DNA from: Morinoia aosen
Lineage: Eukaryota > Arthropoda > Malacostraca > Amphipoda > Talitridae
DNA length: 64,000 bases
Direction of reading: 5' to 3'
NCBI GenBank assembly: GCA_030386875.1
Contig: CM059567.1
Coordinates: 87,351,130 to 87,415,129 of the forward strand
Within the stretch, counting starts at the first letter, position 1, and the number at the start of each line of letters is the position of its first letter. Of this stretch, positions 46,613 to 56,789 are shown piece after piece. The position numbers and the translations under genes are program-made. Under the pieces are notes generated by a model that was given only the letters and a program-made list of their open reading frames with translations, did not search any database and was not told where the DNA came from.

Positions 46613-46933
46613 TGTTCCGGCCCTTTTCTATAATAGGCCGCAAACAAACGCGGATGGGATTCGGGAGTGACGAGCAGCAACGTGATACACAGTTTATTGA
46701 TACTTCAGAGTAGATACAGCATTGATAGTTTGCAAGAATCAGAGAGCTCCGACGATAGCCGCTGGTACAAGTCTTCTACAACGCATCTGTGACCTTATAC
46801 AAGTGCTCTGCGATGGTAACGCATCTGCTACTGGCCAGTGATGGCTCTGTCTAATGTGATCACCACGACAGCTGGCCGACAATGAACGACGATATCTCTC
46901 ACCGACTCTATTTATATAGGAGGCGGCCGCACA
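46613..46933 (-). repeat. 5' LTR (321 bp)
   Basis: Same sequence as 36552-36872. On the minus strand TATATAAAT lies only about 15 nt from the LTR start, so U3 is very short. It should drive the genomic transcript of the element. Confidence 0.95.
46911..46918 (-). promoter_or_regulatory. TATA box of the 5' LTR
   Basis: TATATAAA on the minus strand, 16-23 nt inside the LTR, in a CCTATATAAATAG context. A canonical RNA polymerase II core promoter position for a compact LTR. Confidence 0.7.
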
Positions 46934-46948
46934 TTATCTGGAAAAGAT

Positions 46949-47407
46949 CGGAGTAATTTTTTCAAGAATATTTTCAACACAACCAAGTACTCAAGTGGTT
47001 AAATTTCAAAACCAATGTTTAACGAGCATGTGGATGTTTATTGCGTGTAATACATATAATTACATACATATATGAATACTTTCTGTGCGACTAGCACTGT
47101 TCCTCGTAATAAACATTTAGGTCATGTTATTCGTTTCACCTCAGCATTTTAAAATATAAAGGTAATGATATATTGTACTACGGGATAAACCGCTCAACAG
47201 CAGTTCAAATGATTAACATAGCAACATGAACAGCAAATCAATACGTTTTCTAAGGAAGGAAAGCAGTGCGAATATATCTAAACTTGCTTCCTCCACAGTT
47301 CCGGCACTCCTGCTCCTGAGAAATGCACAAGTTCGGGGGAGGAAACATATCACCTTGTTTGCACTCCAATATTGCTGAGGCTTCATCCCATAACTTTTTT
47401 AATAACG
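46949..47407. other. No gene seen
   Basis: AT-rich flank between the end of the palindromic MITE and the duplicated 354-bp segment. Confidence 0.5.
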
Positions 47408-47761
47408 GACACCGAACTGTTATTGAAATTTCTGCATACTACGTAAAGCAACGAGAGAAAATCCTACCAGTCCAGTGGCACTGGCAAAGTCGGGCGCGCC
47501 GAAATGAGCTATAAAAGGAGAAATTTAAACGAAACATAAGTCAAACTAAACCTAAATTTAATTGACAGAAAGAAATTAGAACATGAGTCCAATGTAAATG
47601 GATAAGATACTTAAAGTTAATTAACCGTGAAACGCCAGTTTGTCTCAAAATTCGAAGTTAATATATTATGAACATTGCGCATTACTCACGTAACACTCCA
47701 CAACCTGTAGCAATATACCCTCTGGTCGCTATAACAAAACAATCGTACGATTTTATGAATA
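47408..47761 (+). repeat. 354-bp duplicated segment, copy outside the LTR element
   Basis: Apparently the same 354 bp as 46031-46384, with the same TATA box (47509-47517). The flanks differ on both sides: the left is AATAACG and the right is AAAAGCGAG. It lacks the TACGGAACA end seen inside the element. Confidence 0.85.
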
Positions 47762-47859
47762 AAAAGCGAGTGAATCATTTCGAATTAGGAATTCTGTAAT
47801 CGCCTTTACAGATTTTGATTTGTATACGAAAATCTTCTATGGAGAATTATAAGATTCAG

Positions 47860-48533
47860 CATTGCCCTATGAGACACATTGGAGTTTAAACTTTAGTACC
47901 TTTGCAGCGTGGCTCGGGGCAGGTGAGGTGGAAGCTGCTTACAGCGATTTAGACAGATACTTTTTGATACTTTCGTTCGATTCTTTTGACGCAGTGGTAC
48001 CTTTTTGGTATCTCTTGCTTTTTCGTTACTTTTTTGTGTTGTGACCTCCCAGTTATGGTGGTAACCTATTGCGGCGATCTCGGCAGAAACTTAGTCCGAG
48101 AATGAAGGTGTTCTGTCGCCTGGAGTGCCGATTTTTGGTCAACAGCAGTGGCACGTCATCCTGCGTGCTTCCCGTGTTCCGCTTCCTCACCTGTTCACCT
48201 TAAATTCTAAAGCAATCTTTACTTCTATTTTCTACAGTGATTTAATTACCTTTATTCCTTACTACTCTATTAAATATCTTTTGTTGTCGTAAATCGTGTG
48301 AATATGAGTGTGCGGAGCTTAAAGCTCTTTAATACTTTAAATCTTTAAATTGATTTCGAGCCAGCTTGGCTTGAGACTCGAAATGACACTTGGCTTGGCT
48401 TGAGAAGGATCGAACGAAAGTATCAAAAAGTATCTGTCTAAATCGCCGTAAAGCAGCTCCCACCTCACCTGCCTCGCGAGCCACGCTGCAAAGGTACTAA
48501 AGTTTAAACTGCAATGTGTCTCACAGGGCAATG
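47860..48533. mobile_element. 674-bp palindromic MITE with ~125-bp arms
   Basis: The left arm from CATTGCCCTATGAGACACAT to CTTTCGTTCGATT (47860-47983) is complementary to 48405-48533, with scattered changes. The sequence between arms has no transposase. Flanks show no obvious target duplication, so the superfamily is open. The ORFs on the two arms are mirror images of each other and not genes. Confidence 0.75.
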
Positions 48534-50610
48534 GGGAATGTTAGAATTCTTCATACTTCTTTTATGGGCATAAACTTTTTCGCAAAATTTGTACACGTCC
48601 TTTTCCATTACATATTTCATAAAAACCTGTCATTATTTCTTCAACAGCTATTAAACATATCTCCAGTACAAGAATCAACAAGAAGAACAAATTCATTACA
48701 TTTTCCACTGACAGTTAACCAATTTACAAGTTCTTCATCGTTCAGAGTGTTTCCAAATCCTTTACTTGGAACTCCATGTGGATGCACTTAGCCGCCGCAG
48801 TCGAACATATATATGAAAAAAGTATGAACTTTTTACCCCCACCGAATTGCAATATAGAGTGCTGCGGATCTTTCACTAACATTTCTTAAGAATCATCATG
48901 GTCTCGGTAGCTTTATAGGAACATCAGACACTGCTGAGGCTGTAAATGCTCGTGTAATCTATCCGATTATTCAACTGGTTATTCTCAAGCTGGCGTACAA
49001 GCAGAAATTTTAAGTATCTATTCCTCATTATCTCCAATGCATGTGTGATATTCATACCACTCCGAGCGTGAAAGAAATTTTTCCAGTTGTGTTCGAGACA
49101 AACACATAAGTATTTCTAAGACAACTTAAACTTTTTGTGCATTATATCATTCTTTTCATGGTATGGTTGGTGTGTCATTTAAAACTACAACAAAAAGGCA
49201 GACGGACTAAATTATAGCCTACAGAACAGATGCACTGCGGAACACAACAAAAGCGTTTCTCCGAGTTTTATTTTATACCTGACGAAGGTTTTCGCGAATG
49301 ATATGATTCTCTTTTGTACTCAAGGTGCTCCAGGAAATACAGCACGTACGCTGAGTCATATCCATAAAAGTGTGAGTTGTGGACCAGTACATTCTTACAG
49401 CCATCTGATTAGTTGTATGACTGTTGTATATTTAAATATTTCAGCATTACTTTTTCCGCATGCAGTTCTTCACATTTAGATGTATGCTTAGTTTAAAGCA
49501 AATTCAATGCAAGAACATAATAGAATGTAGAAAAATCTTTATAATTATCTTTTTTAGGAGGTTATTTGTAACTCACTAGTGATAAATTCGTTAACCATTG
49601 TCAAGTAATAGGATGTCCATTGTTCAGACTTCTATAGCTAACCTATAATTGACTCAAGCAATGAACTCTAACCAACACGGAGAGATTCAATTGTCGACAA
49701 AACGGTTATCTGGCTGGTCGTGGATCAAAAAATTGAATTTTAATGATCTTGAATCAAAAATTAAATCGAGACAAAGCATTTTTTTCTACCCCGAAGCCTT
49801 TCGTTCAATTCGGTTAAATATTTAGGATCTCACCCTCGAGTCGACACCCTGAACCGAAACTAAAGTTCGGCGTTGTGTGAAGTTCGGAATAATACGTACT
49901 TCCAGGGTCAGTGGAAGTTCAAAGGTTAATAATATTGCAATCAAATTTTATGTATTTGGCAAATCATAAGGTATTGCAGATAAAGATTATCACTTGACAA
50001 TGGTTTTGTTAAGAAAATATGCCACAAACCAAAAAAAATATTATATACAAGTTTCATTTACTATTTGAGTTAGAATCGATTTCATCTTATAACTGAACTA
50101 AAACAGAAAATTTCTCAAAGTTCAATAAATATTTCTCAGTACAAAACATTTTTTGTAAATGTTCTGTGGCCACGCTTGCCTCGTTTATCAGCGTCAATTA
50201 CTTTAAATTTGATGTCCTCATGTTTACGAACGTGTGTTAATGTTTCATGTGATTGTTCATAACCAAACACAGGGTGTGGGAGGTATAAACCAACATGGTC
50301 AAATGTTTGTCAGTGACTTGTTTATTGTCATGACGTAAGACAACCTCCCTTGAAATTGCATCCTTTCCGGTGTCAAAGAGATGTTCACATCATTTGGTGC
50401 GAGCTTCAGTCATGTAATCAGCGCAGCTGCCTATCAAATTACCACCGATATGAGTCGCTTCAATTAAATTTTGAGGTAAACGCAAAACTTTGAATCTCTT
50501 GCCATTTCATAAACCATTTTAAATTATACGTTTCTACGAAGCATAATTATCGATCGTGGCTTCCATTGGAGCCTATGTGGTGGCATTCCGGAAGTCGAAA
50601 GCGAATTCAA
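48534..50610. other. No gene seen
   Basis: AT-rich DNA with short ORFs; no domains or repeat partners recognised. Confidence 0.5.
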
Positions 50611-50614
50611 ATAT

Positions 50615-50887
50615 TCACTTTGAACTGTCTCCCTCTGTAGGCTTATTGGACTCCGTACTGAAGGGTGTATGACTATCCCCACGGGGTGTACGTAAGACTC
50701 CGTTATTCAGCCACGAGTAGTCTGGATTCCTTGGTGACAGTTTGGTTCTCGTTTTCCTGTTCTCCTTGGTTGCACCGCTGAACATTTTGTCCACTGTTGA
50801 ATAGTGAACGCATGATGCAATTAACTGGAATATCGACATCGCCGTTGCTGCTATAGTAGCCTCCAATCCGTGCAGCTGTACGATTAC
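50615..50887 (-). CDS. Possible terminal exon of a membrane-protein gene
   Basis: On the minus strand GGCTGTTTTTTCAAG is a good acceptor, followed in one phase by VIVQLHGLEATIAATAMSIF, QLIASCVHYSTVDKMFSG, then a polar, Ser/Thr/Lys-rich tail (NRKTRTKLSPRNPDYSWLNN ... KPTEGDSSK) and TGA. A hydrophobic helix followed by a charged cytoplasmic-type tail suits the end of a multi-span membrane protein. No family is recognised and no upstream exon was linked. Confidence 0.4.
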   Translation of the reverse strand, partial: VIVQLHGLEATIAATAMSIFQLIASCVHYSTVDKMFSGATKENRKTRTKLSPRNPDYSWLNNGVLRTPRGDSHTPFSTESNKPTEGDSSK

Positions 50888-50908
50888 CTTGAAAAAACAG
50901 CCAATCAA

Positions 50909-51659
50909 CTAAACCTAGTACATCACCTCTCTCTCAGATTTCATTTTCTATTTACCGTGGTTTATGTTTGTTCTCTTCTGTTGAATAAACCAATAATATT
51001 CAAAATACTGTTGACGTTTGTCTCTCATATGAATTATTCGTCCATGACGTCGATGTTGATTTTGTTCTAATACGATACCTCAATGTTCACGACTCATTCC
51101 TGCTCATCTCGTCCTTTCTCTGTTGATTGTATCTGTCTTCGGTTCCATTCTCAGACTGGCTCTGCAGCTGCGCATTCTTTCCCGCGCAGCTACTAGACGT
51201 CTTTTGTGGGAATCCATGTTGAAGATGATTGAAAACACAGGCTTCCGTAAGAAGAGTATTATGTATTTAAATTCTCTATATAATACGAATGTAAGTGGGG
51301 AAACATATTCAAAAAGTAATTCTGGAGTTTGTTTGGACACAAATAGCTGAATTGTATCAACGTGCTGCGTAAAGTATTGTGAATTCAAATTAATTCATTA
51401 TTTTTCCTGAAATTGAAAGAAATAAAAAATAGTTTTATAAAAAGCATAAAATATAAGTTTAAGACAAAGCATTGTACCTACCCATTCCTAGCTTTATAAA
51501 TATTTCCTCATTTTAATTACTAGAGATACGACAGATTAAGGTTGGCGTGGATGAACACATTACTATTTAAAAGCATATAACTAGGATTGACTGACAGGTG
51601 AACAGAAGGTTAAAAAAATCTAAGGCAAATAACTGGAATCGTGAAAAGTTCAGTTATTT
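50909..51659. other. No gene seen
   Basis: AT-rich DNA with short ORFs only. Confidence 0.5.
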
Positions 51660-51689
51660 TTATTTTCCCCAGGCTATCGAACCGTTCCA

Positions 51690-51870
51690 GCAGATCTTAA
51701 CCTAGCCTATCCAATCATAACTAAAATTACCTATCCTAACCAAACAGATCCCACGATTATTAGCCTATCCTTATCCTATCTTCTTCTAACTTATACTACC
51801 ATAAGAAATCCTAAATTTATTTACATTAACCTATCCTGATATAAACGAATTCTCACCGAATCATAAATTC
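51690..51870. repeat. Degenerate CCTAA-like tract
   Basis: Many imperfect CCTATCCTAACC / TTAACCTAGCC motifs, as in repeat R. A decayed TTAGG-type simple repeat, or part of an R-like repeat without its other landmarks. Confidence 0.55.
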
Positions 51871-51990
51871 TAATTTACCTACCTTCAGTTGACCCAACAA
51901 AGACACTTGCCTAACTTTTCAATTATAACTATGATACCGCATGAAGCTCAAAGGAAGGGAAAGAAAACGGTTGGTGAGGATGAATAATTA

Positions 51991-53687
51991 TACAGGGTGT
52001 TGGTGGAACTCTTGGTACAAACTTCGGCTACTAGTAGAAAATACAAATTTAGACACTTTTTCACTGTGAAAAAATATCGAAAAACGCTTATTTTTTTAAT
52101 TAATGGGCTTGGCAGTTTTTAATGCCGTGCTTCAAGAACTCACGGCGATCCTAGTTAACCACATGCACTAATGTTTGATAATAACACACGAGGGCAATGA
52201 AAAACGTTAAATAGCATGAGGTACCTTAATAAATAATAGAAAGTAACGCACCAAAGTAGGTGTTCAAAATTTTGACCATTAACATCGATACACGCACGAC
52301 ACCTTCGTCGAAGCGAGTTGCGTACGTTGCCAAACATTCCTGGGTTGTCAGCGATATCTCCAGCAGCGACTGCAATTCCAGCGACAAGTCTTCTTCCGAC
52401 TCCACAGGTGTCGCATAAATCAGAAATTTCAAGTGCCCCCATAAGAAAAAATCTAACGAAGTCAAATCAGGTGATCTCGGTGGCCAGGACACAGCACCAC
52501 CACGACCAATCCATCGTTTGGAAATTGTTGGTCAAGAAACCGTCGCACATTTAGAGCATAATGTGCCGGAGCTCCATCGTGTTGAAACCAAAGTCGTCTA
52601 CGAATACGCAATGGCACATTTTTCAATAAACTAGGAGGAACTTCTTCTTCGAGAAAGATTTTGTACACATCCCCAGTAAGAGGCTCTGGCAGAATGTATG
52701 GACCAATGAGTTGATTGTGCACGATACCTGCCCAAACATTCACAGTGTAGCGATGTTGGTGATGATTGTCATGGATGACATGAGGGTTGTTCTGCTGCCA
52801 TGAGTGAAAGTTATGATAATCAAAAATTCCATCTCGGCTCAAGGTTGCTTCATCCGTAAACAACACACACTCTGCAAAATTGGCATCTTCTACCCCCCGA
52901 TCTAAAAACCCCTGCTCGAATCGCTCACGAGGACCATAATCAACGGGAAGGAGACCCTGGACTCTCTGGAAGTGATACGGATGATAATTATTCCGGTTCA
53001 ATACATGCCACACTGTACTATGGTCACGAATACCCAAAGATGCTGCTGCGGTACGGGTGCTCGTACGAGGGTTTCTACGGAAATGTTCCAACACTTCTTG
53101 CTCTCGATGATAATTTATTGGGCGACCAACGTCTACTCTGTTTACACTAAAACTGCCGGTTTCCGCCAATCTTCGGAGCAATGCAGTGAATAATCGATGA
53201 TCAGGGACTTCTCGATTAGGGTAACGTTCGTGATAGATTCTCGCGGCACGTCTTGCATTACCATTAGCAGCACCATGAGTGAAATGCATGTCTGCCATTT
53301 GTGCACTTGTAAGGCGATACATCTTACCACTTCAGTGCCACGGTGCTAACTGACAAAAGATACACAAACGCTTCTCACCAGGGGTCGCTAACGTTGACTA
53401 GGAATTTCTAGAAATTTCCTGAATCTGTGAATTAATTTTTTAAACTATAAATAAAACATGTTCGATTCTGCCAACACTTGTTCATTCTAATTCCCCACAT
53501 GGCCCTTATTCCTGTCTGTCGCAAAATCGCTGTTGTGTTCTTGTAGCGTAGCATTAAAAACTTCTAAGACCAATAATTAAAAATACTAAGCGTTTTTCGA
53601 TATTTTTTCACTGATGAAAAAGTGTTTAAATTTGTATTTTCTACTAGTAGCCGAACTTTGTACCAAGAGTTCCACCAACATCCTGTA
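51991..53687 (-). mobile_element. DD41D element, copy B
   Basis: TA at 51991-51992 and 53686-53687 flank a 1693-bp element whose ends read CAGGGTGTTGGTGGAACTCT and its near-complement (ACATCCTG at the right). The inverted ends are about 100 bp long and include GGCTACTAGTAGAAAATACA-type sequence. It is closely similar to copy C over its full length. Confidence 0.93.
52155..53322 (-). pseudogene. DD41D transposase, copy B, two frameshifts
   Basis: Starts MYRLTSAQMADMHFTHGAAN (DUF4817-type), then the helix-turn-helix STRTAAASLGIRDHSTVWHV. Catalytic blocks are LFTDEATLSRDG, WFQHDGAPAHY and, after a phase change, PPRSPDLTSLDFFLWG; the second-to-third Asp spacing is 41 as in copy C. One base is missing at about 52519 (just after FPN) compared with copy C, and another at about 52389 (after SEEDL). 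The C-terminal ADNPGMFGNVRNSLRRRCRA block is in the third phase. Not functional as it stands. Confidence 0.9.
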
Positions 53688-54629
53688 TAATAAATCGTAA
53701 CGTATTGTCTAGTCCGAGGGACCAAGACTCGCATTCGCGGACGGACAGACTGACGGAACACAAGCAGAATTATATTATAAACTGTGAATGCAAGGGAATA
53801 ATTTACCATAAACACACAGCGTATTCAAGAGACGTTCAAAGTACGCCACATTGCACACGAAAAAATAATGCTGAAATATAATTCATGAGTGAGTGTTGGT
53901 AAGCCTTTTGATAAAGAGTAGCTTAATCCAGAAAAGAGGTCGATCGAGATAAAAGGGAACGAAATAATTCTCTACTGCCATTTCTATCAAACTTTAGACA
54001 ATACTTCTAATTTCACAAACACGATGATATGATTAGGTAACTCTGATATTTCTATAAACTTATTTATAACTGCAGGATGTGGTAGACCACTTGGCTGTCC
54101 TGCGGCGACCCCCGTGCCATGGAGTCTCCGCCACAGACTTGACCGCATCTGAGACGCCGCCCTGGAAGCGTGATCAAATGATTTAGAAAGTTCAATCGCA
54201 TGCACGTCTTTCAAAATGTGAAAAATTTTCATTAAAAATGACACTTTGGAATTAACCCTCTTTCCTAAAGTCTTATGACATTCGCTGTCTTTGTTCACAT
54301 CTTTGAGCCCTCCTACTTTATCTGCATATCATATGTACAGTATGTATCTACTCGTAATTCGTAAAAATGAAACTTTTCTTTCGAAATACCATAGACTTAC
54401 GTAAAGTTTGCAATATTTGTAAAATTAATAGACATGCCACGACCAGGATAATCGTGTTCTAATAAAATCATGTCACACGTTTGTGTGCCGGTTATAGTGC
54501 TAGTTTAATGCTCCTGCTTTTTTTCAAAAATGAGTTATTTTTTCCCGTGTTTGTTGAAAAAACTGATTTAAAAATATTTATTCTTTACATGAGCTTCATA
54601 GAGTAAGGAAAATATCAACTGCTGAGCTT

Positions 54630-54665
<36 letters not shown>

Positions 54666-54802
54666 AACTGAATTTACAGAAAGAACTCAAGATTTTGAAG
54701 TTACAGGAAGTTTGTTTTTTGATGTTGATTTGTTTTCCTCTCAAGGACATACAACTATTGTACGTATGGGAATTATTATTCCATGAGGAAAAACCTGAGC
54801 GA
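53688..54802. other. No gene seen; CT microsatellite
   Basis: Contains a CGGACGGACAGAC motif near 53738 like other repeat ends in the window, and a (CT)n microsatellite at 54629-54664. No gene is supported. Confidence 0.5.
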
Positions 54803-55110
54803 TTTGAGCTAGAGGTTAGGTAGGCCTTCCATTTGTTGCAATAGATCATGCTTTTGTTTCGTTACAGACAATCTTTTTTTAATTCACTGCTACTCTTTTT
54901 CCAGCACCTCGACTTTCTTCTTCAACTTCCAACTTATTATAAAAACTTCATTCTTAACTCACTGCTTCTATACACAGAGGGTCTTATGTAGGAACACACT
55001 TAATGTATAGATTCCTCATTCCCTAAACTACAAACTAAATGATGCCTTCCTTCTTCCTTTCTTTGGAACACCTTTGTTGTGGTTAGGAAGCTTGGACTAA
55101 CTTATCTTAA
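54803..55110 (+). repeat. Dispersed repeat S, copy 2
   Basis: Same landmarks as 26438-26740 (GAGGTTAGGTAGGCCTTCC, ACTAAATGATGCCTTCC, CCTTTGTTGTGG), with about 25 extra bases in the middle. Direct orientation relative to copy 1. Confidence 0.75.
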
Positions 55111-56789
55111 TTAATCTTATAAACGAATTTGTTTCGTAATGGTGAATTTTTTCTCAATACTTTTACCTTCCATAATTGAAACATGCTGTCGAGGAAATGA
55201 ATAATATAGTAAGACTTGCCCATTTTTTCTTCCAGACATCTATAATTTTTATACTTTAAAAACTTGCTAAGTTGAAATCTTTGTTAGAAACGTTATTTAG
55301 CAGTTCTGAGGCTTGTGATATCGTAGAAACAACCAATGCAATATATACTCGTTCTACACGTAAACAGAGGTAATCTATAGAGATGTGAGCATTTCTGGCT
55401 TCATCATGCGATTTTGTGCGTGACATTTTCGTTTGTTAAAATAACGACACGACACAAGAAACTGAGAGAGTTTTGACTTTAGTTTCGGTACTGACGGTGG
55501 ACAAACTCGATCACCGTCCTCATTCGTTAACTAGCCATCATGATATATATGTATTAGATTCAGCTCATAATTCATCTGGCAGAATTTCATTGTTTGTTCT
55601 CATCCATAAGCACGCACAATCGAACATTTAAGGGCTTTAATTCCATTCCAACATGTTACTGTAAGTGTGCTTTTCGACAAAAGTTTTTCGACTTTTTATT
55701 TTCTCACTTTCTTTGGTAACTCTGAACGTAAAATTCAGTAGAGCTGGATGGCAAATATTTCAAAAAAATCTAAAATAGCTTTTCTCGCCCTTTAAATTCT
55801 TGATTGAGCTCGGTCTCGATCTAATATAACTTTCAGAGTCTGACGGCAAAGGAGTGATGACCGGTGGCAAGAGATAGCTGGAGAATTCAGCTAGAGCTGC
55901 CTGAAGTCGCTCAGTAAAATTAGCGTACGGTAGGTTACCTCTCGGACTACACGTGCGGCAGTGGAAAGAGGCGACGCCGAATTCCCTGAAAAAATGCGAC
56001 ATATTTTTGACACTTCTATGTGTTCCGTACGTGTTCCACAACCGACTCGAAACTGTGAGTCAGAAATGTGTCAAGGGACACTCTTCTGTATCATTTGTTA
56101 GTCGTGCCTTCTTTACTTCGACTGCCTTTTTTTCGCATAATTTCTTTAGGTGTTTCTCTCAGGCTAGAATTGCTTTCCTCTTCAATATCTCTTGAGTCTG
56201 AATCTCATTCTGAGCGGCGGTTACATTCTGACTGAAGAAATTTCAGTTCACATTTCATGAGTCTGTGTCACATTCAGACTTGTGGCCACATTCTTACTGG
56301 AGATATTCCAAGTTACATCTGAGTCTGGGTCACAGTCTGAACGGTGTGAAAAAGCAAAACATCACGTCTACCGCTATCTTCTGTCATTCTTCCTAAGCTG
56401 GACTGCTTCCCGTACATCATGACTACTAGCCGTTTGTACACATTTTTTTCACTCTTTTCACATGGATTTCATGTCATTGTCAAATTGTAAATGACTTTTG
56501 TTTCATTTTAGGGAACTATTTGCGACATGGATGAGCCACTTCGCTGGGCCTCTCCTCGACCTGCACTGCAGCGTTGCTGCTCGGGTCACTAGGAATTGTT
56601 CTGCACGCGCTTGTTCTTATGTCAGTTATGTTCGAGATAGTCTATCTCGCGTTTAATTTCTTAGGCAGACATATGAGGTTTATTATTATTATTATTATTA
56701 ATCAGCACCTAAATGATAGCTACATGCACTGAATAAGGATGAAATTGATTGTTATCTTACTGCTATTACATACACTATATTCAATGAAC
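55111..56789. other. No gene supported
   Basis: AT-rich, with an (ATT)n run at about 56680-56702. A minus-strand ORF at 55760-56041 has some protein-like composition but no splice or domain support. Confidence 0.45.

Larger units (their letters stand above)
36548..46937 (-). mobile_element. Young Ty3/gypsy LTR retrotransposon, 10.4 kb
   Basis: The element is 36552-46933 with TTAT target duplications at 36548-36551 and 46934-46937. Two 321-bp LTRs (TG...CA) appear identical base for base. On the minus strand the order is 5' LTR, primer-binding region, long leader, gag, -1 frameshift, pol (protease, reverse transcriptase, RNase H, integrase), a 2.5-kb 3' region with two small ORFs, polypurine tract and 3' LTR. 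The PR-RT-RH-IN order and DNA-level features place it in Ty3/gypsy (Metaviridae). All main ORFs are open, so it may be mobile now. Confidence 0.95.
36336..46948. mobile_element. Palindromic MITE interrupted by the LTR element
   Basis: The left arm (36336-36431), ATCTTTTCCAGATAAGCCCC to CGACTTCAAAT, is complementary to the right arm ATTTGAAGTCG to GGCGGGACTTAT (36475-36551), which resumes after the LTR element as TTATCTGGAAAAGAT (46934-46948). Removing the LTR element and one TTAT restores a foldback element of about 230 bp with 90-bp-plus arms around a 43-bp loop. Target duplications of the MITE itself were not identified. Confidence 0.8.

Noticed and set aside
47862..48531. Two 60-64 codon ORFs reading NFSTFAAWL
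   Set aside because: They are the two arms of a palindromic MITE translated in opposite directions.
55760..56041. 93-codon minus-strand ORF
   Set aside because: Protein-like composition only; no splice sites, domain or repeat partner.
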